A stretch of 64,000 bases of DNA from Massilia eburnea (GTDB taxonomy: Bacteria > Pseudomonadota > Gammaproteobacteria > Burkholderiales > Burkholderiaceae_D): contig NZ_WNKX01000022.1 of NCBI RefSeq assembly GCF_009720745.1, positions 23,209 through 87,208 on the forward strand. The letters are read 5' to 3'. The translations under genes and the position numbers were made by a program. Below the pieces are notes generated by a model. The model worked only from the letters and a program-made list of their open reading frames with translations, did not search any database and had not been told where the DNA came from. This document shows positions 1 to 6,985 of the stretch, one piece after another; the stretch's first letter is position 1, and every line of letters starts with the position of its first letter.

Positions 1-150
1 TTGAGATGGACGCAAGCCGCGTATCGCAGATAGTAGAGCGGTCTTACCGGCCTCGTTCTTACCAACAAGGCAAGTAAGATCTCCTATATCAAACGAACCA
101 CTATCTTCGACCGAACGGTAGTTTTGAACCCTGACACGTGTAAGTTTCAT
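1..150 (-). CDS. AAA/OLD-type ATPase, N-terminal fragment
   Basis: The reverse strand encodes 50 residues from an ATG at 150 and runs out of the window. The peptide opens with an MKLTRVRVQNYRSVED-like strand and contains a P-loop, GKNEAGKT, at about residues 30-37. This arrangement is typical of RecF/SMC-like AAA proteins of the OLD/AAA_15 group, where the ATPase usually precedes a Toprim nuclease. Such genes are common cargo of islands and include Gabija GajA and other phage-defence ATPases. Which family it belongs to cannot be decided because the rest lies outside the window. Its place at the inner side of an integrated element makes it a defence-gene candidate, by inference only. Confidence 0.75.
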   Translation of the reverse strand, partial: MKLTRVRVQNYRSVEDSGSFDIGDLTCLVGKNEAGKTALLSAIRGLRPSQ

Positions 151-365
151 AGCCCGGCCCCTCTCGCGATAGCGTTAATGGAATTCGATGACCCATTCAG
201 CAATTAATGGATATGAACAACCACCATTGCCATTATCGCAATGTACATTTTTAGCCAGTCACGATCAAGCCATCTGTGTCGCTTTTACGTACTACGAAGT
301 GCATACGCAAAGCATTGGGGCCGCATTTTTCGGCGGACAGAAATCGTGTAAGCAATTGATTCTAT

Positions 366-410
366 TGGCCTACCCTGCAGGAATCGAACCTGCGATCCTC
401 GACTCAGACG
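366..410 (-). pseudogene. tRNA 3'-end remnant (T-arm and CCA)
   Basis: On the minus strand, 393-377 forms a perfect T-arm (five pairs around a TTCGATT loop), followed by seven bases, one discriminator base and CCA (368-366). No matching 5' acceptor strand or D-arm lies upstream, so only a 3' part is present. Such tails are what integrases leave behind when they recombine at tRNA 3' ends. The isotype cannot be assigned safely. Confidence 0.5.
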
Positions 411-653
411 GCCGTTTACGGAGGATAGGACGCTGCAGACAACTCACTAAAATCGAAAGTCAATCTCAAATTCTACGGCCGCCGCCCAGTACCGTAGCAT
501 GTCACTATCCCCCCAGCACTTACCCCGATCGAGCGTCCTGCGGGCGGCCCAGGATGGGTGGGCTAATCGCCAATGCCTTCGATTTTTCGTGGACTTCCAG
601 AGCTTTCGTTCAGGTTTTTCATACCTTTTTTTTATACCATGCTCACAGGCAAC

Positions 654-686
654 AAAAAAGGCCTACAACGAAGAGTTGTAAGCCTT
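654..686 (-). terminator. Rho-independent terminator downstream of tRNA remnant
   Basis: Arms 658-669 and 675-686 pair over 12 positions around a five-base loop. The only imperfect position is a G-U pair when read as minus-strand RNA but a C-A mismatch on the plus strand. An A-run at 654-659 gives the minus-strand U-tract. It lies 20 bases after the CCA end of the tRNA remnant at 706, so it probably once ended that tRNA transcript. Confidence 0.75.
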
Positions 687-705
687 TGATTTTGTTGAGT
701 GTTTC

Positions 706-756
706 TGGTGGGAAGTACAAGTTTCGAACTTGTGACCCCTGCAGTGTGAAGGCTAC
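706..756 (-). pseudogene. tRNA 3'-half remnant, anticodon CAC (Val-like)
   Basis: Reading the minus strand towards 706, one finds an anticodon-like loop TTCACAC (750-744, anticodon CAC at 748-746), a five-base variable region, a perfect T-arm (733-717), an acceptor strand ACTTCCC, one discriminator base and CCA. The expected GGGAAGT 5' acceptor strand and the D-arm are missing, and the 5' side of the anticodon stem pairs poorly. It is therefore a truncated tRNA, still followed by a terminator. This is the typical footprint of an old integration event. Confidence 0.6.
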
Positions 757-937
757 TAGCGAAAACGCATGCTTGCGTGATTCGAAAACATGCACTTATG
801 CCAAGAACACTTTAATGAAAACCGTCGCGCAATATTCCATCAACGGATAAAGAAATATAGCTAATAGAAACCAAAAGGAGGAACCCGTTTAGCACAAAAT
901 GCTCAGACCACTGTACAAAATGCCAGTTATCAAGCTT

Positions 938-1109
938 TTACCGACAAGATCGGTAACTTTTCGCGCAAACACGGTAAAATCTGCAGCACTTACTGATGTG
1001 ACAGCAAGTTAGTCGAAACGGTAGGTTCCCCGAAGAGCCACTTATCGGGCTCGCCGGGGAAAGAACACCCATGTAGCAGACGTCCTTGTGTGAGAACTCG
1101 AAGTCTGCT
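938..1109 (+). ncRNA. Candidate structured leader RNA upstream of the DUF3892 gene
   Basis: Three hairpins follow each other: 938-956 (seven pairs, five-base loop), 1026-1061 (outer TTCCCCG/CGGGGAA, inner GAGCC/GGCTC), and 1075-1109 (AGCAGAC/GTCTGCT closing a 21-base interior). No protein frame explains them. They end 72 bases before the start of a DUF3892 gene on the same strand. This could be a cis-regulatory leader or a separate small RNA. I do not recognise it as a known riboswitch class. The Rfam int-alpA motif, reported near integrase and alpA genes, would be a natural comparison. Confidence 0.4.
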
Positions 1110-1181
1110 TTATGACAGCCCCGATGTCAATTGGAGTTTGTCTTACATGGGAAAACTTTACTTTTTAAGAGGAGTTTTACT

Positions 1182-1457
1182 ATGGCGGACTGCCAAATCA
1201 ATTGTATCAACCTGTCGAATTCTGGCAGGAATCACGAGCACATTACCCATGTAGGTAATGGGCGATCTTGGCGCATCACCCGCGAAGATGCAATTCACCG
1301 TATCAAAGCCGGTATCGACACGTTTTATGTGGTGGACATTTACGGTCGTCGCGCAAACGTAGGAGTTGTGGATGCAAGCCCGCCATATCTACGTACCTAC
1401 GCAGATGGCGTGTGGACTGACAACCTGTTGGCCCAAACTACCTGCCAGTTGTACTGA
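1182..1457 (+). CDS. DUF3892 domain protein
   Basis: This 91-residue protein matches the small DUF3892 family along its length: a paired Cys-x-Asn start (CINL), an HEHITHVG segment at about residues 19-26, a TFYV core, and the family end motif PPYLRTYADG followed by WTDNLL. The ATG at 1182 is chosen over an upstream frame because AGAGGAG sits eight bases before it and because family members start here. Function is unknown; these proteins often occur singly in mobile or accessory DNA. A structured leader precedes it and a GC hairpin follows the stop, so it is probably transcribed alone. Confidence 0.85.
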   Translation: MADCQINCINLSNSGRNHEHITHVGNGRSWRITREDAIHRIKAGIDTFYVVDIYGRRANVGVVDASPPYLRTYADGVWTDNLLAQTTCQLY

Positions 1458-1466
1458 GCTGAAACG

Positions 1467-1488
1467 CAGCCCGCTTCGGCGGGCTGTT
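1467..1488 (+). terminator. Hairpin after the DUF3892 gene
   Basis: CAGCCCGC (1467-1474), a TTCG tetraloop and GCGGGCTG (1479-1486) form a perfect eight-pair hairpin ten bases after the stop codon. The T-tract is only two bases long, so termination may be weak. Confidence 0.6.
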
Positions 1489-1489
1489 G

Positions 1490-1855
1490 AGACACTGCAG
1501 GAAGCCTCGCCTTTAGATTCACCTCCACACATGAACAAAAGTGGGGAGCTCGTCACTCATCGTTGCTCAATTGCGTTGCACAAGATTTTGACGTACGTCG
1601 AATCCGTGACTAAATTGACCTTGCAGCAGCTGGCCCTGCGGAATTTGGCGAGCCCCCTGAAATGCTTCGGCATCCTAGTCAGACAGGTTGCCCACTCCCA
1701 CAGCAAGAGTGCTTACGATCTGGCGTCGTCGGTCGTCGCTAATCTTCCCGTTGATTGCAGCTTAGCATGAGCGAATATTGGCCATGCATCGACTTGCCAT
1801 GGACTGGAAAAACAGTCGGCGCACCGATCCCTACTCTAGATTGAAGGAGCCAATA
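1490..1855. other. Non-coding gap upstream of alpA
   Basis: No frame here has a plausible start, ribosome binding site or recognisable product on either strand. I see no repeat or strong hairpin. It probably contains the promoter of the AlpA gene and possibly decayed cargo. Confidence 0.4.
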
Positions 1856-2110
1856 ATGGATGCCCGCACTCTCGACACGACGGAAATGATGGCCCCAGGC
1901 CGAATTCTCATCAAACGCAAACAGTTACTGCAGAAAGTACCGCTTGGCGAGCGAACTATCCTAGAATTGGAGCGCGCAGGCAAATTCCCGAAGCGCTTCT
2001 CAATCACCGCACGCGCTGTGGCGTGGGATCTCAACGAGGTCGACGCTTGGATCGCGCAGCAGCAAGCTGCCGCTGTACCGCAACCAGCACCAGGCATCAA
2101 GCGCCCTTAA
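1856..2110 (+). CDS. AlpA-family transcriptional regulator / excisionase-like protein
   Basis: An 84-residue protein with the AlpA-type winged helix: a lead of about 20 residues, an RKQLLQKVPLGERTILELE recognition segment, then FPKRFSI and AVAWDLNEVDAWIAQ near residues 50-70. AlpA proteins activate the integrase gene and aid excision of P4/CP4-type elements. GAAGGAG at 1843-1849 supports the ATG at 1856. The gene converges on the integrase gene and their 3' ends overlap by 14 bases. Strong fit to the family; the precise role in this element is inferred. Confidence 0.85.
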   Translation: MDARTLDTTEMMAPGRILIKRKQLLQKVPLGERTILELERAGKFPKRFSITARAVAWDLNEVDAWIAQQQAAAVPQPAPGIKRP

Positions 2111-3290
2111 CCCAACCATCTATCATATCAGCCCAGTCCTGCATCATCGCGCGCCGCTGATCTGCATATTCCGCCTTGTTGTACACGGCACGCACACCAC
2201 GCTGTTCATGTGCGAGGCACTTCTCGATCCAGTCAGTGTTGTAGCCGGCTTCGTGCAACAGCGTCGAAGCCGTGCGTCGTAAATCGTGCGGCGTGAAGTC
2301 GGCCAACGGACGCCCTGCTTCGCGCGCACTGCGCGACACGGATGTTGTCACCGAATTCAACGTGGCGTTCGAGATCGGTAAATCTGCATCGTACCGAGAC
2401 GGCAGTACGTAGGGCGAGCCAGCGGCGCACGTGCGAAGTGCGATGAACATATCGATCGCCTGGCGCGACAGATAGACGTTGTGCGGGTTGCGTCGCTTCA
2501 TGCGCTGCGCCGGGATGGTCCAGACACCGCTGGTGAAATTGATCTCGTCCCAGGTGGCGTCGGTCAGCTCGGACTTGCGGACCATCGTCAGCAGCAAGAG
2601 CTTCACGGCCAGGCGCAAGGTCGGCGCACTTTGGATTTTCTCGAGGTGCTCGTACAGCCATGGGATCTCCGTGCTGCTTAGCGCCCGATCCCGCGGCTGG
2701 AATGTGGCGATCGAGCACGGAGGAACCTTATCCGCCGGGTTCGGCGCCTCGTGGCCACGTTGGCCGGCATGCCGGAACACCAGCATCACGATCTCGCGCG
2801 CGTGAACAGCGGTTGCAGGCGCGCCCCGCGCCACAATCGCATCGCATACCCGACGCAGCTCTTCATGCGTGATCTCATGCAGCAGCATTTTCCCGAACGG
2901 CCGGTGCAGATCGCGCTCATACACCGACCGGCGCATGTCGCGAGTCGATTCGGCCATGCGATAGGTCGACAACCAACGCTCGGCCCATTCGCCAAATGTC
3001 TCCTCGCCAGCTATACGGGCCTTCTGGCGCCGCTTCTGCTGCGTCGGGGACTTGCCTTCCGCCACCAACTTCTTCGCCGCCACGAGCTTCTCGCGCGCCT
3101 CCGCGAGCGTGACGCCACCTACCCCATACTTGCCCAGCACCAGCGTCTCCTGGCGCCCGTTGACGCGGTAGTTATACCTGAATGACACCACGCCCGAGAC
3201 AAGCACCATCGCATACAAGCCATCGCGGTCCTGGACCTTATAGGCCTTCGGACCAGGCTTCAAATTCCGCAGCTTAACGTCCGTCAGCAT
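2097..3290 (-). CDS. Tyrosine-type integrase, P4/DUF4102 subfamily
   Basis: A 397-residue site-specific recombinase. The N-terminal DUF4102 arm-binding domain (about residues 3-85) is followed by a core-binding SAM-like domain and the catalytic domain. Catalytic residues are visible: R238 in TMVRKSEL, H335 and R338 in HDLRRT, H361 in LAHEQ, and the nucleophile Y370 in VRAVYNKAEY. The gene starts 395 bases from the 3' end of guaA and points away from it, the usual geometry for an integrase beside its attachment site. Repeated motifs in the gap are its likely arm sites. It appears intact, so the element may still be mobile if the other end is intact. Confidence 0.93.
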   Translation of the reverse strand: MLTDVKLRNLKPGPKAYKVQDRDGLYAMVLVSGVVSFRYNYRVNGRQETLVLGKYGVGGVTLAEAREKLVAAKKLVAEGKSPTQQKRRQKARIAGEETFGEWAERWLSTYRMAESTRDMRRSVYERDLHRPFGKMLLHEITHEELRRVCDAIVARGAPATAVHAREIVMLVFRHAGQRGHEAPNPADKVPPCSIATFQPRDRALSSTEIPWLYEHLEKIQSAPTLRLAVKLLLLTMVRKSELTDATWDEINFTSGVWTIPAQRMKRRNPHNVYLSRQAIDMFIALRTCAAGSPYVLPSRYDADLPISNATLNSVTTSVSRSAREAGRPLADFTPHDLRRTASTLLHEAGYNTDWIEKCLAHEQRGVRAVYNKAEYADQRRAMMQDWADMIDGWVKGA

Positions 3291-3305
3291 AAACCCTCCG
3301 TTTTC

Positions 3306-3560
3306 AATACCATCATCCTGCCTGTTTCCCTCTATAAATCAACACGTTAGCGCACTCAAAAACCCGGCCTTTCGTGGTGATTTTGGCCGAAAAACAGCTT
3401 TCCGATACCATCACAAAAAAGTGTGGTGAATCGGCCATTTTTCGCCGTCAAATCAGTGACTTAAGCGATTCCGATACCATCAACTCGTCGAAACCGGGTT
3501 TGATGGTATTTGCGTGACCACCGCAACCAGACTCGCGCATACCATCGCCGAGACCATCAA
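3306..3560. repeat. Iterated GATACCATCA motifs, candidate integrase arm sites
   Basis: The decamer (A/G)ATACCATCA occurs at 3306-3315, 3404-3413 and 3473-3482, and exactly inverted (TGATGGTATT) at 3501-3510. Relaxed copies lie at 3539-3548 and 3551-3560. Two copies sit at the end of a larger imperfect direct repeat that begins with GTGGTGA and GGCC (3374 on and 3423 on). The array lies between the integrase start and the guaA 3' end, where arm-type sites are expected. No gene is present in 3291-3685. Confidence 0.6.
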
Positions 3561-3606
3561 TTTCACCTGCTTCCCCTTGCCAATCGTTGCCAGATTTCGC
3601 CACCAG

Positions 3607-3638
3607 AAAAAGAAAAAGCCCCTGAAAATCAGGGGCTT
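3607..3638 (-). terminator. Rho-independent terminator downstream of guaA
   Basis: AAGCCCCTGA (3616-3625) and TCAGGGGCTT (3629-3638) form a perfect ten-pair stem. On the minus strand it is followed by TTTTTCTTTTT. It lies 48 bases beyond the guaA stop and ends the guaBA transcript before the integrase gene. Confidence 0.88.
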
Positions 3639-3680
3639 AGTCTTGGTCTAATGCCGAGTGCTGCGCGGTGCAGCCAGACG

Positions 3681-3720
3681 GGAAATTATTCCCATTCAAT
3701 GGTCGCAGGTGGCTTGCCGC
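3681..3720. other. Putative attachment-site region at the guaA 3' end
   Basis: guaA is a documented insertion site for islands carrying P4-type integrases, which recombine at its 3' end and keep the gene intact. Here an integrase and its presumed arm sites lie directly beyond the guaA stop (3686-3688). The exact core cannot be fixed because the partner copy would lie left of the window; no second copy is visible in 1-3600. Confidence 0.4.
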
Positions 3721-5287
3721 TGATGTCGTAGACGACGCGGTTCAGGCCACGCACTTCATTGATGATGCGATTGGAGACCTTGCCCAGCAGCGAGTGCGGC
3801 ACGTGCGCCCAGTGCGCGGTCATGAAGTCCTGGGTCTGCACGGCGCGCAGCGCTACGACGTAATCGTAGGTGCGGCCATCGCCCATCACGCCGACCGACT
3901 TCACCGGCAGGAAGACAGCGAATGCCTGCGAGGTAGCGTCGTACCAGTTGGCTGGTGCGTCTTCGCCCGGCATGGCGGCGCCTTCGTATGGGGTGTTGCG
4001 CAGTTCTTCGATGAAGATGGCGTCGGCGCGGCGCAGCAGGTCGGCGTATTCCTTCTTCACTTCACCCAGGATGCGCACGCCCAGGCCTGGGCCCGGGAAT
4101 GGGTGGCGGTACACCATCTCGTGCGGCAAGCCCAGGGCCACGCCCAGCTTGCGTACTTCGTCCTTGAACAGTTCGCGCAGCGGCTCGAGCAGCTGCAGCT
4201 TCATGGTCTCAGGCAGGCCGCCCACGTTGTGGTGCGACTTGATGGTCTGGCCTTTCTTGCCCTTGCCCGCGGATTCGATCACGTCAGGGTAGATGGTACC
4301 TTGCGCCAGCCACTTGGCGTTCACCAGCTTGGCCGATTCGGCCTGGAACACTTCCACGAATTCGCGGCCGATGATCTTGCGCTTCTGCTCTGGATCGGTG
4401 ACGCCGGCCAGGTGGCCCATGAACTGTTCGGTTGCATCGACCTGGATCACTTTCACGCCCAGGTTCTTGGAGAACATGTCCATCACCATCTTGCCTTCGT
4501 TCAGGCGCAGCAGGCCGTGGTCGACGAAGACGCAGGTCAGCTGGTCGCCGATGGCGCGGTGGATCAGTGCTGCAGCCACGGAGGAATCAACGCCGCCGGA
4601 CAGGCCGAGGATCACTTCATCCTTGCCGACTTGCGCGCGGATCTTCTCCACTGCTTCGGAGATGTAGTCCGGCATATTCCAGTCTGCCTTGCAGCCGCAG
4701 ATCTCGTGCACGAAGCGGCCCAGCATGGCCTTGCCCTGCACGGTGTGGGTCACTTCCGGGTGCCATTGCACGGCGTAGAACTTGCGCTCTTCGTCGGCCA
4801 TGCCGGCGATCGGGCAGGAATCGGTGGACGCCATCAGCTTGAAGCCGGCCGGCATTTCCAGGACCTTGTCGCCGTGGCTCATCCAGACCTTCAGCATGCC
4901 GTGGCCTTCGTCGGTGACGAAGTCGTTGATGCCGTTCAGCAGCGCGGTGTGGTTGCGGGCGCGCACTTCAGCGTAGCCGAATTCGCGCACCAGGCCGTTT
5001 TCCACTTTGCCGCCCAGCTGCGCAGCCATGGTCTGCATGCCGTAGCAGATGCCCAGCACTGGCACGCCGATTTCAAATACGGCTTGCGGTGCGCGTGGGG
5101 AATCGCCTTCCAGCGTGGAGTTGTGGGAGCCGGACAGGATGACGCCCGATGCGCCGTAGTTGCGAATGAATTCGTCGCTGACGTCGTACGGGTACACCTC
5201 GGAAAACACGCCCGCATCGCGCACGCGGCGTGCGATCAGCTGGGTAACCTGGGAACCAAAATCAAGGATGAGGATTTTTGAGTGCAT
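3686..5287 (-). CDS. guaA: GMP synthase (glutamine-hydrolysing)
   Basis: Converts XMP to GMP with ATP and glutamine. The 533-residue protein has a class I glutamine amidotransferase domain (nucleophile C81 in GICYGMQ, H176 and E178 in WHPEV), an ATP pyrophosphatase domain (P-loop LSGGVDSS, residues 229-236) and a C-terminal dimerisation domain ending in ATIEWE. The ATG at 5287 gives the conserved MHSKILILDFGSQ start; a GTG 30 bases upstream would translate the terminator U-tract and is less likely. It follows guaB after 54 bases that contain a terminator, and no clear ribosome binding site precedes it. Its 3' end borders the integrated element. Confidence 0.97.
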   Translation of the reverse strand: MHSKILILDFGSQVTQLIARRVRDAGVFSEVYPYDVSDEFIRNYGASGVILSGSHNSTLEGDSPRAPQAVFEIGVPVLGICYGMQTMAAQLGGKVENGLVREFGYAEVRARNHTALLNGINDFVTDEGHGMLKVWMSHGDKVLEMPAGFKLMASTDSCPIAGMADEERKFYAVQWHPEVTHTVQGKAMLGRFVHEICGCKADWNMPDYISEAVEKIRAQVGKDEVILGLSGGVDSSVAAALIHRAIGDQLTCVFVDHGLLRLNEGKMVMDMFSKNLGVKVIQVDATEQFMGHLAGVTDPEQKRKIIGREFVEVFQAESAKLVNAKWLAQGTIYPDVIESAGKGKKGQTIKSHHNVGGLPETMKLQLLEPLRELFKDEVRKLGVALGLPHEMVYRHPFPGPGLGVRILGEVKKEYADLLRRADAIFIEELRNTPYEGAAMPGEDAPANWYDATSQAFAVFLPVKSVGVMGDGRTYDYVVALRAVQTQDFMTAHWAHVPHSLLGKVSNRIINEVRGLNRVVYDISGKPPATIEWE

Positions 5288-5296
5288 AGCGGGGGC

Positions 5297-5330
5297 AAAA
5301 AAAAATTGCGGCGACACTTGGTCGCCGCTT
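5297..5330 (-). terminator. Intercistronic terminator/attenuator between guaB and guaA
   Basis: On the minus strand GCGGCGAC (5328-5321), a five-base loop and GTCGCCGC (5315-5308) form a perfect eight-pair stem followed by AATTTTTTTTT. The U-tract ends about ten bases before the guaA ATG. This is a textbook terminator placed inside the operon, so guaA expression should depend on read-through or on control at this point. Confidence 0.85.
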
Positions 5331-5341
5331 TGCGGAGTGAC

Positions 5342-6802
5342 TTATTCGGAGCGGTAGTTCGGCGCTTCTTTGGTGATCTGGACGTCGTGCACGTGCGATT
5401 CGCGCATGCCGGCCGACGTGATCTCGACGAATTCTGCTTTCTCTTTCAGTTCGTCGATGGTGGCGCAGCCGCAGTAGCCCATGGACTGGCGCACGCCGCC
5501 TACCAGCTGGAACAGGATCGCCAGCACGGAGCCCTTGTAGGCCACGCGGCCTTCAATGCCTTCCGGTACGAACTTGTCCTGCTTGGCGCTGGCGTCCTGG
5601 AAGTAGCGGTCAGCCGAACCGTCAGCCATCGCGCCCAGGGAGCCCATGCCGCGGTAGGACTTGTACGAACGGCCCTGGTACAGGATCACTTCGCCCGGTG
5701 CTTCTTCGGTGCCGGCGAACATGGAGCCCATCATCACGGTGGATGCGCCGGCTGCCAGTGCTTTCGAAATGTCGCCCGAGAAGCGGATGCCGCCGTCGGC
5801 GATACATGGAACGCCGGTGCCCTTCAGTGCTTCGGCCACGTTGGAGATCGCCGTGATCTGCGGTACGCCCACGCCTGCAACGATACGGGTGGTGCAGATG
5901 GAGCCTGGGCCGATGCCGACCTTGACCGCGTCCGCGCCATATTCAACCAGCGCCTTGGCTGCAGCCGCGGTGGCGATATTGCCGCCGATGACGTCAACGT
6001 GCGGGTACTTGGTCTTGATGTACTTCACGCGATCCAGGATGCCCTGGGAGTGGCCGTGGGCGGTGTCGACTACGAGCACGTCCACGCCTGCCGCTACCAG
6101 CAGGTCGATGCGCTCTTCATCTTTCGCGCCGACCCCGACTGCCGCGCCCACCAGCAGCTTGCCGTGCTGGTCTTTCGATGCGTTCGGGTGTTCGGTGGAT
6201 TTCTGGATGTCCTTGACGGTGATCAGGCCACGCAGTTCAAACGCTTCGTTCACCACCAGCACGCGCTCCAGGCGGTGCTTGTTCATCAGGCGCTTGGCTT
6301 CGTCGGTGTTGGCTTCTTCGTTGACGGTGACCAGCTTTTCACGCGGGGTCATCTTGGCGCGCACTTCGGCGTCCAGCTCTTTTTCAAAGCGCAGGTCGCG
6401 GTTGGTGATGATGCCGACCACTTCCTTGCCTTGGACGACCGGGAAGCCGGAAATACCATATTGCTCGGTCAGCTTGATCACGTCGCGGATCTTCATGTCC
6501 GGCGGAATGGTGATCGGATCGCGCAGCACGCCAGCCTCGAAACGCTTGACCTTCGACACTTCACGCGCCTGGTCTTTCGGCTTCAGGTTCTTGTGGATGA
6601 TGCCGATGCCGCCCTCTTGCGCCATGGCGATCGCCAGACGGCTTTCGGTGACGGTATCCATTGCTGCGGACAGCAGGGGGATATTCAGGCTGATGTTGCG
6701 GGTCAGGCGAGTCTTGAGGGACGTATCCGCAGGCAGGATGTTGGAATACGCGGGGACGAGGAGCACGTCATCGAAAGTGAGTGCTTTTTGGAGCAGACGC
6801 AT
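5342..6802 (-). CDS. guaB: Inosine-5'-monophosphate dehydrogenase
   Basis: Oxidises IMP to XMP with NAD+, the first committed step to guanine nucleotides. The 486-residue protein is full length: TIM-barrel start TFDDVLLVPAYS, a CBS pair at about residues 93-205, and the catalytic loop GPGSICTTRIVAG with C303. The start is fixed by the conserved MRLLQKALTFDD and an AGGAAA upstream. It is the first gene of the guaBA pair. A perfect TATAAT at 6834-6829 lies 27 bases upstream. Confidence 0.97.
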   Translation of the reverse strand: MRLLQKALTFDDVLLVPAYSNILPADTSLKTRLTRNISLNIPLLSAAMDTVTESRLAIAMAQEGGIGIIHKNLKPKDQAREVSKVKRFEAGVLRDPITIPPDMKIRDVIKLTEQYGISGFPVVQGKEVVGIITNRDLRFEKELDAEVRAKMTPREKLVTVNEEANTDEAKRLMNKHRLERVLVVNEAFELRGLITVKDIQKSTEHPNASKDQHGKLLVGAAVGVGAKDEERIDLLVAAGVDVLVVDTAHGHSQGILDRVKYIKTKYPHVDVIGGNIATAAAAKALVEYGADAVKVGIGPGSICTTRIVAGVGVPQITAISNVAEALKGTGVPCIADGGIRFSGDISKALAAGASTVMMGSMFAGTEEAPGEVILYQGRSYKSYRGMGSLGAMADGSADRYFQDASAKQDKFVPEGIEGRVAYKGSVLAILFQLVGGVRQSMGYCGCATIDELKEKAEFVEITSAGMRESHVHDVQITKEAPNYRSE

Positions 6803-6828
6803 AGTATTTCCTATAGGCGCAAAAGTAG

Positions 6829-6834
6829 ATTATA
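6829..6834 (-). promoter_or_regulatory. guaB -10 element
   Basis: Minus-strand TATAAT, preceded by TG one base before it (CTGTATAAT). The -35 region at the right distance is poor (ATGACG). Transcription would begin shortly before the guaB ribosome binding site. Confidence 0.6.
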
Positions 6835-6888
6835 CAGAAAACCGCCGCTTTCGTCATGGCAATCTTCGGAGGGGAACTGTTGCGCCGA

Positions 6889-6902
6889 TGCTAGCGCTAT
6901 CA
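6889..6902. promoter_or_regulatory. LacI-type operator, upstream copy
   Basis: TGCTAGCGCTATCA differs in one base from the perfect palindrome at 6957. Such 14-base palindromes with a central CG are typical LacI-family (GntR-like) operators. It lies upstream of the gluconate promoter, 68 bases centre to centre from the second copy. Confidence 0.6.
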
Positions 6903-6920
6903 TTGCGTCTCAAATTCTTC

Positions 6921-6948
6921 TTTACAAATTTCATGACCAAGCTAAACT
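6921..6948 (+). promoter_or_regulatory. Promoter of the gntK operon
   Basis: TTTACA (6921-6926), a 16-base spacer and TAAACT (6943-6948). The predicted start of transcription falls at about 6955, touching the second operator. The promoter is therefore placed for repression by a LacI-type protein. Confidence 0.6.
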
Positions 6949-6956
6949 CTCGTCAA

Positions 6957-6970
6957 TGATAGCGCTATCA
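6957..6970. promoter_or_regulatory. LacI-type operator, perfect copy
   Basis: TGATAGCGCTATCA is a perfect palindrome overlapping the predicted transcription start of gntK. Together with the copy at 6889 it could support repression by looping. No LacI-family gene lies in the window, so the regulator is unknown; a GntR-like gluconate repressor is the best guess. Confidence 0.7.
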
Positions 6971-6985
6971 GCGATAAGGAGACAA

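Larger units (their letters stand above)
151..937. other. Island segment without a credible protein gene
   Basis: This stretch is AT-rich compared with the chromosome to the right. Open frames cross it, but they run through two tRNA-like remnants and a terminator, lack plausible ribosome binding sites and resemble no family I know. Apart from the remnants and terminator listed separately I see no gene. A purine-rich run near 873-882 looks like a ribosome binding site but is not followed by a start codon and frame that hold up. Confidence 0.5.

Noticed and set aside
188..850. Open frame of 220 codons on the plus strand
   Set aside because: It runs through two tRNA-like remnants and a terminator on the other strand, has no ribosome binding site and resembles no protein.
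1366..1770. Open frame of 134 codons overlapping the DUF3892 gene
   Set aside because: It starts inside the DUF3892 gene in another frame, crosses its terminator hairpin and has no family-like sequence.
3668..5281. 537-codon frame antisense to guaA
   Set aside because: High-GC coding DNA often leaves long open antisense frames; the His/Ala/Val-rich product mirrors guaA and has no start signals. The same holds for long frames opposite guaB, ppsA, bamA, glnD and smc.
5288..5317. Upstream GTG start for guaA
   Set aside because: It would translate the terminator U-tract as a run of Phe and lies before the conserved MHSKILILDFGSQ start.
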